Source of the DNA: an uncultured Pelagibacteraceae bacterium
GTDB lineage: Bacteria; Pseudomonadota; Alphaproteobacteria; Pelagibacterales; Pelagibacteraceae
Assembly (NCBI GenBank): GCA_902622655.1
Contig: CACNQY010000004.1
Coordinates: 1 to 59,437 of the forward strand
Direction of reading: 5' to 3'
DNA length: 59,437 nt
The position numbers and the translations under genes are program-made. The stretch's first letter is position 1. Each line of letters begins with the position of its first letter. The notes under the pieces are model-generated. The model was not told where the DNA came from. It worked only from the letters and a program-made list of their open reading frames with translations, and did no database searches. This document shows, piece by piece, positions 7,758 through 15,756 of the stretch.

Positions 7758-8291
7758 ATGAATTTAGAGAAATATAAATGGAAAAGTAGAATTTTATTAG
7801 TAATTACGCCAAATTTTAAGGATAAATCATATCAAAAAGTAAAAAAAATATATCAAAGCAAGATTAAGCAATTCCACAAAAGATATGTAAAATTAATTTG
7901 TAAGACAAATAAAAACAAAGCTTTTTCAGTAAATCTTATTGGCTTTGATGGAAAAATAAAAAAAATAATGAATGATTTTAACTATAAGTTAGTTTTTCAA
8001 ATAATTGACAAGATGCCATTAGGAAAAAAAATTAAACCAATTAACCTATCTTTATATTCAGATTATAATCCTAAAACTACAACATATGGATTAGGATTTA
8101 AAAATAAAGAAAAAGCATTATTTACTATTAATGCAATTAAAAATAGACCTGCCAAATATCAAGTGAATGTAGTTTCAACTATGTTAGGCAGAGCCAAAAA
8201 TCATCCAAACAAAACCCAAGACATGGGTGGTGCAATAAAGGTATTTAATAATTGGATGAAAAAATATAAGAGAAATAAAAATGAAAACTAA
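7758..8291 (+). CDS. DUF4174-like domain fused to a small conserved C-terminal module
   Basis: A 177-residue protein without a signal peptide. Residues 5-75 (WKSRILLVITPNF, FSVNLIGFDGKIK) resemble DUF4174, a thioredoxin-fold-like domain in which a WxxRxLLVF strand is followed much later by LIGxDG. Residues 108-168 (YGLGFKNKEKALFTI, YQVNVVSTMLGRAKNHPNKT, MGGAIKVFNNWM) form a second conserved-looking helical module that I know as a separate small protein of unknown function in marine bacteria. No catalytic residues are apparent. It lies two bases after DUF2256 and overlaps the next gene by 11 bases, so it belongs to the photolyase operon. Function is unknown. Confidence 0.7.
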   Translation: MNLEKYKWKSRILLVITPNFKDKSYQKVKKIYQSKIKQFHKRYVKLICKTNKNKAFSVNLIGFDGKIKKIMNDFNYKLVFQIIDKMPLGKKIKPINLSLYSDYNPKTTTYGLGFKNKEKALFTINAIKNRPAKYQVNVVSTMLGRAKNHPNKTQDMGGAIKVFNNWMKKYKRNKNEN

Positions 8292-9723
8292 GTTATCTAA
8301 TTTTTTTAAAAAAATAATATTTTTATCAGTTTTAACTATACCAAACATTGTTAATGCTGATTTTTTTAAGGATATAACTACTAAAATTACAGATAATCCA
8401 AATAGACTTAGTTATGGTATTTCTGTTGCCGACATAGATCAAAATGGAAAGTATGAATTTATAGTTACAGGATTTGGTTATCCAAACTTAGCACTCTCAT
8501 ATGAAAGTGGAAAATTAATTAATATTGCTAATCAAAATATATTTTCCGATGAATCTAGAAAAACAATTGGCGTTGCTGCATGTGACGTTGATAGAGATGG
8601 ATATGAAGAAATATATTTTCTTAACACAGATACTTATAGTGGAATAAAAAAATATTCTGATAGACTTATAGATTTAGTTGGAAATAATTTTTTAGACATG
8701 TTTGAAATTAAAAAAAATAAAGAGGATTTAAATTTAACAGCAGGTAGATCAGTCGCTTGTGTGGATAGGAAAGGCGATGGCAAATATGGTATTTACGTAT
8801 CAAATTATGGGGGACCAACCAGGTTTTATGAAATTGAAAACAAAAAGATTAAAGATAAATCAGTTAATTTAAATTTAGATAAGGTTACGGGTGGAAGGGC
8901 GGTTGTTTCAGGACATATTTTAACTGATAGATCTGACATTTTTGCAGCAAATGAAAGAGGTGCAAATTTTCTTTTAAAAAATAACAATGGAGTTTTTGAG
9001 GACTTAGCGTTTAATTATCGAGTAGATGATGTAATTCAGAACGGTAGAGGAACTGCATTATCAGACATACTTTATCGAGGAAGATTAGATATAATAAGTG
9101 GAAATTGGCAGGGTTATCACAGAGCTTATGTTTTAAATGATAATCAGTTTAAAGATATAGGTAATAGTAAGTTTGATAAACCTTCTAGAATTCGGACAAT
9201 AATATCTGCAGATTTTGATAATGATGGTTACGATGAAGTTTTTATGAACAATATAGCTGAGCCAAATAAGCTATTTAAAATTAGAGAGAATGGAAAATTT
9301 GTGGAAATAAAATTAGAGACTGGTTTAGAGGCTGATGGATACGGTACGGGAGCTGCAGTTGCTGACATTGATAATGACGGTATTTTAGAATTATTAGTTT
9401 CGCGCGGTGAAAGTAAAGAGCAACCATTAACTTTATATAAAGCAAATATCGACAAACAAACTAAATATTTAAGAATTAAACCCATTAACAAATTTGGTGC
9501 TCCAGCGAGAGGTGCAACAGTAACATTGCTTTCTAATCAAAGAAAACATTCAAAAACTATAGATTCTGGTTCAGGTTATTTGTGTCAAATGGAGCCTGTG
9601 GCACATTATGGAATTAGAAAAAATGAAAAAGATTTTAGGGTAGAAGTAAAATGGACAAACGGAAATAAAAATTTAATTAAAATAAACTCTTTAAATCAAA
9701 CTATTATTGTAAAACAAAAATGA
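8281..9723 (+). CDS. Exported FG-GAP/VCBS repeat protein with ASPIC/UnbV C-terminal domain
   Basis: A 480-residue protein with a signal peptide (about residues 8-26, ending IVNA) followed by a beta-propeller of FG-GAP/VCBS-like repeats. The repeats show Ca-binding-type loops such as DIDQNGKYEF, DVDRDGYEEI, DFDNDGYDEV and DIDNDGILEL. The last 90 residues (GAPARGATVTL, SGSGYLCQMEPVAHYGI, VEVKWTNGNKN) are an ASPIC/UnbV domain, the architecture of CRTAC1-like proteins. Such proteins are secreted or outer-surface and bind calcium or partners. None has a well-established enzymatic role. Overlaps of 11 bases upstream and four bases downstream place it firmly in the cryptochrome operon, which is unexpected for an exported protein. 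Confidence 0.88.
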   Translation: MKTKLSNFFKKIIFLSVLTIPNIVNADFFKDITTKITDNPNRLSYGISVADIDQNGKYEFIVTGFGYPNLALSYESGKLINIANQNIFSDESRKTIGVAACDVDRDGYEEIYFLNTDTYSGIKKYSDRLIDLVGNNFLDMFEIKKNKEDLNLTAGRSVACVDRKGDGKYGIYVSNYGGPTRFYEIENKKIKDKSVNLNLDKVTGGRAVVSGHILTDRSDIFAANERGANFLLKNNNGVFEDLAFNYRVDDVIQNGRGTALSDILYRGRLDIISGNWQGYHRAYVLNDNQFKDIGNSKFDKPSRIRTIISADFDNDGYDEVFMNNIAEPNKLFKIRENGKFVEIKLETGLEADGYGTGAAVADIDNDGILELLVSRGESKEQPLTLYKANIDKQTKYLRIKPINKFGAPARGATVTLLSNQRKHSKTIDSGSGYLCQMEPVAHYGIRKNEKDFRVEVKWTNGNKNLIKINSLNQTIIVKQK

Positions 9724-10409
9724 AGAGAAATTTATTAAAACTTTTAGTAATTTTTTTTGTATTAATTCAATTTGACTCAATATCAGAGGAAAAAAATTAT
9801 CATAAGGAGATAATAGCTGACTGGTCTAGAATATTTCCTGATCAAAATAGAAATGCAGGGGGACCAATGTTTTTTAAATATATAATCGATAAAGAAATAA
9901 CTTACAAAGATTTCAAAGAATTTAATAAATTATATTGTGCTGTTTCTGGATCGTTAATTGACCCAAATGCTGAACCAGATTTTATATATGCAAATGAAAG
10001 TAACACTGGAGAAAAAATTTGTGGTGATTACTATAAGTGCTGCATTCCTTGCTCTTGTGATATTATGAAATATTCAGAAGTTGAAAAAATGAAACATAAA
10101 TTTATGGATGGTTTAAAAGAATTTTATGTGTTCACAATCAAAAATCCTTGCGATAAAAAAGATTTTCCAAATAGAGTTAATAAGAATTATTTTTGTGATG
10201 GTGAAAAAATCAACGATACCCAAGTTTATAGTCTTAATGACAAATTAGTAATAGGCTTATTACACGAAGGAAGAAGTTGTAAAAAAAATGATATAGATTT
10301 TGTTAATAGCCATCAAGTAACAGGAAGATTTTGTGAATTCCGAAATAATACTCCTTTAGAAAATTTAAAAACCGGAATGGGTGATATCTTTATAAAGCTT
10401 GCAAGATAG
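9720..10409 (+). CDS. Exported cysteine-rich protein of unknown function
   Basis: A 229-residue protein starting in an ATGA overlap with the FG-GAP gene. It has a signal peptide (about residues 5-21). Mature-region cysteines are clustered: a CCIPCSC run near residue 108, others near 76, 100, 143, 159, 186 and 204. Such an even, dense set of cysteines suggests disulfides in the periplasm or a metal site. An aromatic and basic middle section (FMDGLKEFYVF) precedes the conserved-looking LLHEGRSCKKND. I do not recognise the family. Close coupling to the FG-GAP protein suggests the two form an exported pair. Confidence 0.7.
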   Translation: MKRNLLKLLVIFFVLIQFDSISEEKNYHKEIIADWSRIFPDQNRNAGGPMFFKYIIDKEITYKDFKEFNKLYCAVSGSLIDPNAEPDFIYANESNTGEKICGDYYKCCIPCSCDIMKYSEVEKMKHKFMDGLKEFYVFTIKNPCDKKDFPNRVNKNYFCDGEKINDTQVYSLNDKLVIGLLHEGRSCKKNDIDFVNSHQVTGRFCEFRNNTPLENLKTGMGDIFIKLAR

Positions 10410-10456
10410 TAATATTTAAATTGTTCAAACAACTATTCTAAGTTAAGCTTAAATTA

Positions 10457-11176
10457 GTGAACATATTAGTACTTCAACATATAAAAATAGAAGATCCAGG
10501 TTACATTAAAGATTTAATGTTGGCTGATGGACTTAAACTTACCACTATTGAATTAGACGAAGGTGAAAAAATACCAGAGGATTTAAGTAAATTTGATGGA
10601 ATGTTTTGTATGGGTGGTCCAATGGATACATATATGGAAAAGCAATATCCATGGTTAATAGAGGAAAAGAAAAAAATTAAAGAGTTTGTTGTGGAATTAA
10701 AAAAACCTTATTTAGGTTTTTGTTTAGGTTGTCAACTTTTAGGAGAAGTAGTAGGTGGTAAAGTAGTTAAATCAAATCCAGCAGAAATTGGAATTATGGA
10801 TATTAATTTCCTAAAAGATAAACAGGAAGATAAATTATTTTCAAAATTTCCTGACACTATTAAAAGTTTGCAGTGGCATTCTTATGAGGTTCAAGGTATT
10901 GAAAATAATAAAGATGTAACTTTATTAGCTTCTTCGCCAATCACTAAATATCAAATTTTTAAATATCAAAACCATGCTTATGGAATTCAATTTCACATAG
11001 AAATTAAAGATACCACAGTCAATGAATGGGGATGTGTTCCAGAGTATAAAAAAGCTTTAGAGGATCAGCTAGGTAATGATGCATTAAAAAAGTTTGATAA
11101 ATCTGCAAATGACAACATGAAAGATATGAATAACTATTCCACAATTCTATACAATAATTTTAAAAAACTTTTATGA
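10457..11176 (+). CDS. Class I glutamine amidotransferase-like protein
   Basis: A 239-residue single-domain GATase1 protein read from a GTG start, the only start that keeps the first Rossmann strand MNILVLQH. CMGGPMDTY lies near residue 51. The nucleophile elbow GFCLGCQ places Cys89 as nucleophile, and His180 with Glu182 in FHIEIKD completes the triad. It lacks a fused synthetase domain. Relatives include GMP-synthase-like amidotransferases of unknown acceptor and gamma-glutamyl peptide hydrolases. The ATGA overlap with the following membrane gene suggests coupling. The start lies 47 bases after the Cys-rich gene with no visible terminator. Confidence 0.85.
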   Translation: MNILVLQHIKIEDPGYIKDLMLADGLKLTTIELDEGEKIPEDLSKFDGMFCMGGPMDTYMEKQYPWLIEEKKKIKEFVVELKKPYLGFCLGCQLLGEVVGGKVVKSNPAEIGIMDINFLKDKQEDKLFSKFPDTIKSLQWHSYEVQGIENNKDVTLLASSPITKYQIFKYQNHAYGIQFHIEIKDTTVNEWGCVPEYKKALEDQLGNDALKKFDKSANDNMKDMNNYSTILYNNFKKLL

Positions 11177-11394
11177 GTAATAAGATCTTTGAATGGGCAG
11201 GAGTTATAACTGCAATATTATATTCTTTGTTTGTAGCTTTAAATATTGGGATAGAATTTTTTGGTTTTTGTTTATTACTTTTATCTGCAATCTTAATTGG
11301 TATTTGGGCTTACAGAGGTGGCCATAAAGGAATTTTGTTTTTACAATTTTTTTATGCTACAGCTGGAATTATAGGGATGGTTCGCTGGTTTTAG
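11173..11394 (+). CDS. Small membrane protein, unknown
   Basis: A 73-residue protein with three hydrophobic stretches (about residues 8-24, 27-45 and 50-68) joined by short loops, the second loop being YRGGHKG. It begins inside the stop of the amidotransferase gene (ATGA overlap) and ends four bases into the convergent photolyase-type gene. The pattern AYRGGHKGILFLQFFY resembles small alphaproteobacterial integral membrane proteins without assigned role. No function is proposed. Confidence 0.65.
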   Translation: MSNKIFEWAGVITAILYSLFVALNIGIEFFGFCLLLLSAILIGIWAYRGGHKGILFLQFFYATAGIIGMVRWF

Positions 11395-12530
11395 TTAAAA
11401 GTCGAAACAATTTTTGGAATATAATTTTTAAAATTAAAAAATCCTTTGTTGCAGTATTGCCAAGCTAATTGATCAAGATTTCTATATAAAAAATTTATTT
11501 TTAGTTTCTTTGAATTAATATAATCTAAATTTTCACCAACTGTTGGATATAAAGCAAAGCAATTTTCAATATTTGTTATTTCACATATATTAATGATTTG
11601 ACAATCAATAGATTGAACATTTAATCTTTGTTCTTGGTCTTTAATTAACAGAGACTTAAATTTTACTAATTTTTCGCTGAGTTTTATAGATCTATTTTCA
11701 TTACTGTTAGAAACTAAGTAAATTTTTTTAAAGTTGTTGTCTTTAAAATCAGTGATTTCAAACGAGAAATTATTTTCAAAAATTAAAAGATTTTTGTCCT
11801 CAATATTTGGTGGGTTATTAAAATCTTGCTTAATTATTTGATAAGATTTTTCAGATACCTTTGGAGGAGCATTTTCATTTAATTTTATATTTTGAAATCT
11901 ATTATTAGTGAATTTTTTAATATTCCATTCACTTGCTAGGTAATGTTTTCCTTGTGTTTGAACGCCAGCAACCCATCGCCAACCAAGGGTATTTGATGCC
12001 GCGTCTCCATCGTAAAGATGTTGCATAAAAAATTCTGCCCCTAGTTGCCAAGGTAATTCTAAAGTAAAAATCCAAATACTAGCAAACCACATTCTTGTAT
12101 GGTTATGTAAATAATTATTATCTTTAAGCTCTTTTACCCATTTATTAAAGCAATCTATGTTTGTTTTTCCCTCAATCGCATTAAGATAATTTTGATTATT
12201 TTGAAATTCATTTTTAATATGATTTAATTCTAAAAGGTAATCTGTCCAAACATCCGGTCTTAGTTCTAACCAACCCTTCCAATAAGTTCGCCATAGGACT
12301 TCTTGAATAAACTTTTCATTTTTTGAAAAAGAAAATTTACTCAGCGCTTTCTGAATGACTTCTTTTTCATTAATTATTCCATGAGTTATGTATGGTGATA
12401 AGCAAGATATATTAGATCTTTTTTCAGGCCCAAAATCAAAATTTCTTAATTTTGAATATTCTGCAAGATTATTATTAACAAAATCATCCAATTGATTTAA
12501 GGCCTTAGCCCTTGAAGCTTCAAATATCAT
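11391..12530 (-). CDS. Photolyase/cryptochrome-type FAD-binding protein with the FAD domain at the N terminus
   Basis: A 379-residue protein. Residues 1-215 match the helical FAD-binding domain of DNA photolyases: LSPYITHGII, EVLWRTYWKGWLELRP (about 77-92), LHNHTRMWFASIWI (about 141-154), and DGDAASNTLGWRWVAG (174-189) with the asparagine facing flavin N5 in class I enzymes. There is no N-terminal antenna domain. Instead residues 235-379 form a second alpha/beta-looking domain (NLLIFENN, KIYLVSNSN, FALYPTVGENLDYI) ending QYCNKGFFNFKNYIP. Similar proteins occur in other alphaproteobacteria, from memory. Light-driven DNA repair is plausible but not shown. It starts six bases from the end of the psiE-like gene, so they may be co-transcribed. 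Confidence 0.85.
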   Translation of the reverse strand: MIFEASRAKALNQLDDFVNNNLAEYSKLRNFDFGPEKRSNISCLSPYITHGIINEKEVIQKALSKFSFSKNEKFIQEVLWRTYWKGWLELRPDVWTDYLLELNHIKNEFQNNQNYLNAIEGKTNIDCFNKWVKELKDNNYLHNHTRMWFASIWIFTLELPWQLGAEFFMQHLYDGDAASNTLGWRWVAGVQTQGKHYLASEWNIKKFTNNRFQNIKLNENAPPKVSEKSYQIIKQDFNNPPNIEDKNLLIFENNFSFEITDFKDNNFKKIYLVSNSNENRSIKLSEKLVKFKSLLIKDQEQRLNVQSIDCQIINICEITNIENCFALYPTVGENLDYINSKKLKINFLYRNLDQLAWQYCNKGFFNFKNYIPKIVSTFN

Positions 12531-12536
12531 TTTTAA

Positions 12537-12917
12537 TTATTTTGATTTTTTTTTCTTCAGACCTAATTTATCACTATGCCTTAACCTTAAAACAACAATC
12601 GCTGCAGCAATCAATAAAATTGCAACTGCCTCATAAACAAGTGCAGTAGGATCCATCTCTTTACCTTGCAAGATAATAAACCGAGCTAGAGCAGTAATTG
12701 CAATAAGTAATGGAAGTGTAATACTAATAGACTGTTGGTTCCAAAAAACTCTAACCATAGCTAGTACTTCTAAGTAAAGAAACATTAAAAGTAAATCAGC
12801 TAGTGTAACAGATTGATTCATGAACATATTTTTCATCTCAATCCCAACAGCAATAACTGTGCTGATTAAGATAATAACCATTAATGCTAACTGTAAGTTT
12901 TTTGCTATCTTATCCAT
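12537..12917 (-). CDS. PsiE-family (phosphate-starvation-inducible E) membrane protein
   Basis: A 126-residue protein with four transmembrane helices (about residues 10-28, 38-58, 66-84 and 92-110) and a strongly basic C-terminal tail. The LLLMFLYLEVLAMV helix, the ISITLPLLIAITALARFIIL segment and the following EMDPTALVYEAVAIL match the PsiE family, named in E. coli for induction by phosphate starvation and with no known activity. It abuts the upstream membrane gene (shared base at 12917), so both are co-translated. Phosphate control here is only implied by the family name, since no Pho box was recognised. Confidence 0.85.
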   Translation of the reverse strand: MDKIAKNLQLALMVIILISTVIAVGIEMKNMFMNQSVTLADLLLMFLYLEVLAMVRVFWNQQSISITLPLLIAITALARFIILQGKEMDPTALVYEAVAILLIAAAIVVLRLRHSDKLGLKKKKSK

Positions 12918-13375
12918 TATTTATCCTTACTAAAAGGAAGCCATTTTTCAATAGCTGATTTTAACGGACCATCATAAGGAATTGAATAAGAATTTGGGTT
13001 TGGACTTGTTAAAACCTCTATTCCTTTTGAAAATACAAAGATAAATACTATTACAAAAACGATTACCATGATTTTAAAAGGATCAAAATTTTTTGTTTGA
13101 AAAACACTTGCTGACTTCGCTTCTGCTCTATGGAATTGTTTAAAAGTCATGTAGACGGCAAATATTAAACCAATGTGAGCTAAAAAGAGTCCGGCCCACC
13201 CAAATGCAAAAGTTGTGTAAGAAAAAACATATAAACTAAAAACAGTGGTCCAAATAAAACTTAAAACCAAAAGTATTTGTAATCTAACTGTTTTAGGAAG
13301 TGCACGTAGATCATTTTTACTATCATCAAATAAAATATTTGCAGCATCTCTCATCCAATTCTTTATTGATTCCAT
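12917..13375 (-). CDS. Membrane protein of unknown function, next to PsiE-like protein
   Basis: A 152-residue protein with an amphipathic N-terminal region (MESIKNWMRDAANILF), two adjacent hydrophobic helices (about residues 31-52 and 55-77) and a third (about 98-118), then a periplasmic-looking tail with TSPNPNSYSIPYDGPLK. The helix-loop pattern is regular but no family is recognised. Its stop shares a base with the start of the PsiE-like gene, indicating a two-gene unit. Upstream, 54 bases separate it from the DsbA-family gene on the same strand. Confidence 0.7.
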   Translation of the reverse strand: MESIKNWMRDAANILFDDSKNDLRALPKTVRLQILLVLSFIWTTVFSLYVFSYTTFAFGWAGLFLAHIGLIFAVYMTFKQFHRAEAKSASVFQTKNFDPFKIMVIVFVIVFIFVFSKGIEVLTSPNPNSYSIPYDGPLKSAIEKWLPFSKDK

Positions 13376-13429
13376 ACAATTAAGATATAATTTTTTCTAA
13401 TATAAACAAATGTTTATTTGTCCTAAATT

Positions 13430-14047
13430 TTAACTTAAATTTGATTTAATAACGCTTTCTAGATGTAATATACTTTGAGATCCTGAAACAAATTCCCTTC
13501 CTATTTCAAAAAAAGGAACCCCAGAAATGCCTTTTTCCTGAGCAAGTGTAATTTTTGAGTTTACCATTTTTATATTTTCTTCATTAATAAAATCCTTAAA
13601 TATTTTTTCTGAAATATTTTCTTTTTTAGCTATATTAGTTAAAATATTTATATCTCCTATATCAAGTCCATCTATAAAATATGAACTATATATTTTTTCT
13701 TTGATTTGATTTTGTAAATTAAATTTTTTACTCAAAATAATTAATAGATGGGATAGTAAAGTATTTGGAGTTTTTTTTATTTTATCTAAATTAAAAATTA
13801 CTCCTGCTTCTTCTGCTTTTAGCTTCATATTTTTGTACATTGGAGCTGCATAATTTTTTCCTCCAAATTTGATTTGAAGATATTTATCGCGAGAAATTCC
13901 CTCTGCTGGCATCTCAGGATTTAGTTGAAATGGAGTATGATTAATTTCAAATTTTGTTTCAGGAAATTTTTTTATGGCATTATTTAAATTTGTATGGCTA
14001 ATAAAACACCATCCACAAATAGTGTCAGCAAAAATATTTATTTTCAT
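13430..14047 (-). CDS. DsbA-family oxidoreductase, FrnE-like
   Basis: A 205-residue cytosolic protein (no signal peptide) with a thioredoxin fold and helical insertion. The active-site motif is CGWC at residues 11-14, in the FADTICGWCFISH context typical of FrnE-like DsbA proteins, where CPWC is common. The segment NHTPFQLNPEMPAEG (about 36-50) and the cis-proline region GISGVPFFEIG (about 174-184) match the family. FrnE-type proteins act as disulfide oxidoreductases or isomerases and help stress tolerance. Its start is four bases from the end of argG on the same strand. Confidence 0.88.
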   Translation of the reverse strand: MKINIFADTICGWCFISHTNLNNAIKKFPETKFEINHTPFQLNPEMPAEGISRDKYLQIKFGGKNYAAPMYKNMKLKAEEAGVIFNLDKIKKTPNTLLSHLLIILSKKFNLQNQIKEKIYSSYFIDGLDIGDINILTNIAKKENISEKIFKDFINEENIKMVNSKITLAQEKGISGVPFFEIGREFVSGSQSILHLESVIKSNLS

Positions 14048-14051
14048 TTAT

Positions 14052-15239
14052 TTATGAACGAAGTTTTTTTTTGTGAAAATTGATAAATTTCTCAACATTA
14101 GATTTATTAAATGATTTATTTTCTTCAAAAGAGACCTTCTTCATAGAATAGGCGCTACTATTAGTAGCCCTTGATTGAATTGTAATATTCCCTTTATATA
14201 ATTTAAGCTTAACTGCACCGTTGACTTTACCTCTTTTTAAATCAACAATTTTTTGAAGTTTAAATCTTTCTTTTGAATACCAATAACCATTATAAATTAA
14301 CTCTGCATATCTAGACATTATCCGATCCTTTTTATGCATGGTTTCTTTATCCAAAGTAACTGACTCAATTGCTCTATGTGCATTGATTAATAGAGTTCCT
14401 CCGGGTGTTTCATACACTCCCCTTGATTTTATACCTAGAAATCTGTTTTCTACTAAGTCAACTCTTCCAATTCCATTTTTCCCCGCAAGATCATTTAGCT
14501 TTGTTAATAATTTAGCTGGTGAGATTTTTTTTCCATTAATTCCAAACGGATCACCATTTTTGAAATTGATAGTAACAAATGAAGGTTTGTTAGGTGCTTT
14601 TTCTGGAGAAACCGTTCTTTGAAAAATAAATTCTGGTGCTGAATTTTTTGGATTTTCTAAAACTTTTCCTTCAGTTGATGTATGAAACAAATTATCATCG
14701 ACTGAAAATGGTGGAGCACCTTTTTTATCCTTAGGTATAGCGATACCATGCTTTTTTGCATAATTAATTAAATCTGTTCTGGATTTTAATTTCCAAATTC
14801 GCCACGGAGATATAATTTTAATTTTATGTCCAAAATAATGATAACCTAACTCAAATCTTACTTGATCGTTTCCCTTTCCTGTTGCGCCATGCGAAACGGC
14901 ATAGGCTTTGAATTTTTTAGCAACCCTTATTTGATCTTTTGCGATAAGTGGTCTTGCAATCGATGTACCTAATAAGTAAACACCCTCGTAAATCGCGTGC
15001 CCTCTAATCATAGGATAAACGTAGTCTTTAACAAAAATATCTTTTAAATCTTTAATAATTATATTTTTAACACCAAATTTTTTTGCATTAATTATTATTT
15101 TTTTTCTATCAATCTCTTGGCCTATATCCGCTGTATAACAAATTACATCTGCATCATAATTCTCTTGAAGCCATTTTAAAATTATAGAGGTGTCTAGACC
15201 TCCAGAGTAAGCTAGAACAATTTTTTTTTTTGATTTCAT
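14052..15239 (-). CDS. argG: Argininosuccinate synthase
   Basis: Cytosolic enzyme of arginine synthesis that joins citrulline and aspartate using ATP. The 395-residue length is standard. The ATP-binding P-loop AYSGGLDTS lies at residues 10-18, GATGKGNDQVRFE near 118-130, and PWRIWKLKSRTDLI near 145-158, with the usual CYTADIGQ segment following the first strand. It sits between the IalB-like gene (four-base gap) and the DsbA-family gene (four-base gap), so transcription is likely shared. argH is not visible in the window. Confidence 0.96.
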   Translation of the reverse strand: MKSKKKIVLAYSGGLDTSIILKWLQENYDADVICYTADIGQEIDRKKIIINAKKFGVKNIIIKDLKDIFVKDYVYPMIRGHAIYEGVYLLGTSIARPLIAKDQIRVAKKFKAYAVSHGATGKGNDQVRFELGYHYFGHKIKIISPWRIWKLKSRTDLINYAKKHGIAIPKDKKGAPPFSVDDNLFHTSTEGKVLENPKNSAPEFIFQRTVSPEKAPNKPSFVTINFKNGDPFGINGKKISPAKLLTKLNDLAGKNGIGRVDLVENRFLGIKSRGVYETPGGTLLINAHRAIESVTLDKETMHKKDRIMSRYAELIYNGYWYSKERFKLQKIVDLKRGKVNGAVKLKLYKGNITIQSRATNSSAYSMKKVSFEENKSFNKSNVEKFINFHKKKLRS

Positions 15240-15243
15240 TAAA

Positions 15244-15756
15244 TTAACTACAAGCTTTTTTCGAAGCGTTATAAGCCTTAGTAAATCCTAGTAGTGAGTA
15301 ATGATCAATAGTTTGAGATCCTTGTTGGTTATATCCAGTAATCATAATTCTAGATCCTTTTCTCATTTGCTTAATCATTTTTAGTTCTATTTTATTATCA
15401 GCAATCCATGCAAAACCTTGTTCTTTAATATCAAATTTAAATTTATTTTTTCCTGAAGCAGCTGTTACAGAGTTATTTTTGTTAAATTCATAACCTGGAG
15501 TTACACTTACTTCATTTGAAATTTTGTCATTTGGTCTAAAAGCTACAAATAATTTTGCATCTCTTTTATTTGTTTTAGGCGCCTGCAAGATAGGTTTTGT
15601 TTGAGCAAAACATACTTTTCCATCAGTATCAGAAACTACCATTGCTTCCCAGTCTTTGTATTTACCAATCTTTTTTATTTCTTGGGCCGAAATTTGGGTA
15701 ATACTAATTATAAAAAATATTCCTAAAAATATTATAATTTTTTTAATTAAGGACAT
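15244..15756 (-). CDS. Invasion-associated locus B (IalB) family exported protein
   Basis: A 170-residue protein with a signal peptide (about residues 4-24, cut after ISAQ), then KIGKYKDWEAMVVSDTDGK and CFAQTKP, the conserved opening of alphaproteobacterial IalB-family proteins. A second cysteine lies at the C terminus (SKKACS) and probably pairs with the first. The domain is a periplasmic beta-sandwich. Despite the name, the family is widespread in free-living bacteria and its function there is unknown. The start overlaps the aldo/keto reductase gene by ten bases, and argG follows after four bases. Confidence 0.85.
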   Translation of the reverse strand: MSLIKKIIIFLGIFFIISITQISAQEIKKIGKYKDWEAMVVSDTDGKVCFAQTKPILQAPKTNKRDAKLFVAFRPNDKISNEVSVTPGYEFNKNNSVTAASGKNKFKFDIKEQGFAWIADNKIELKMIKQMRKGSRIMITGYNQQGSQTIDHYSLLGFTKAYNASKKACS

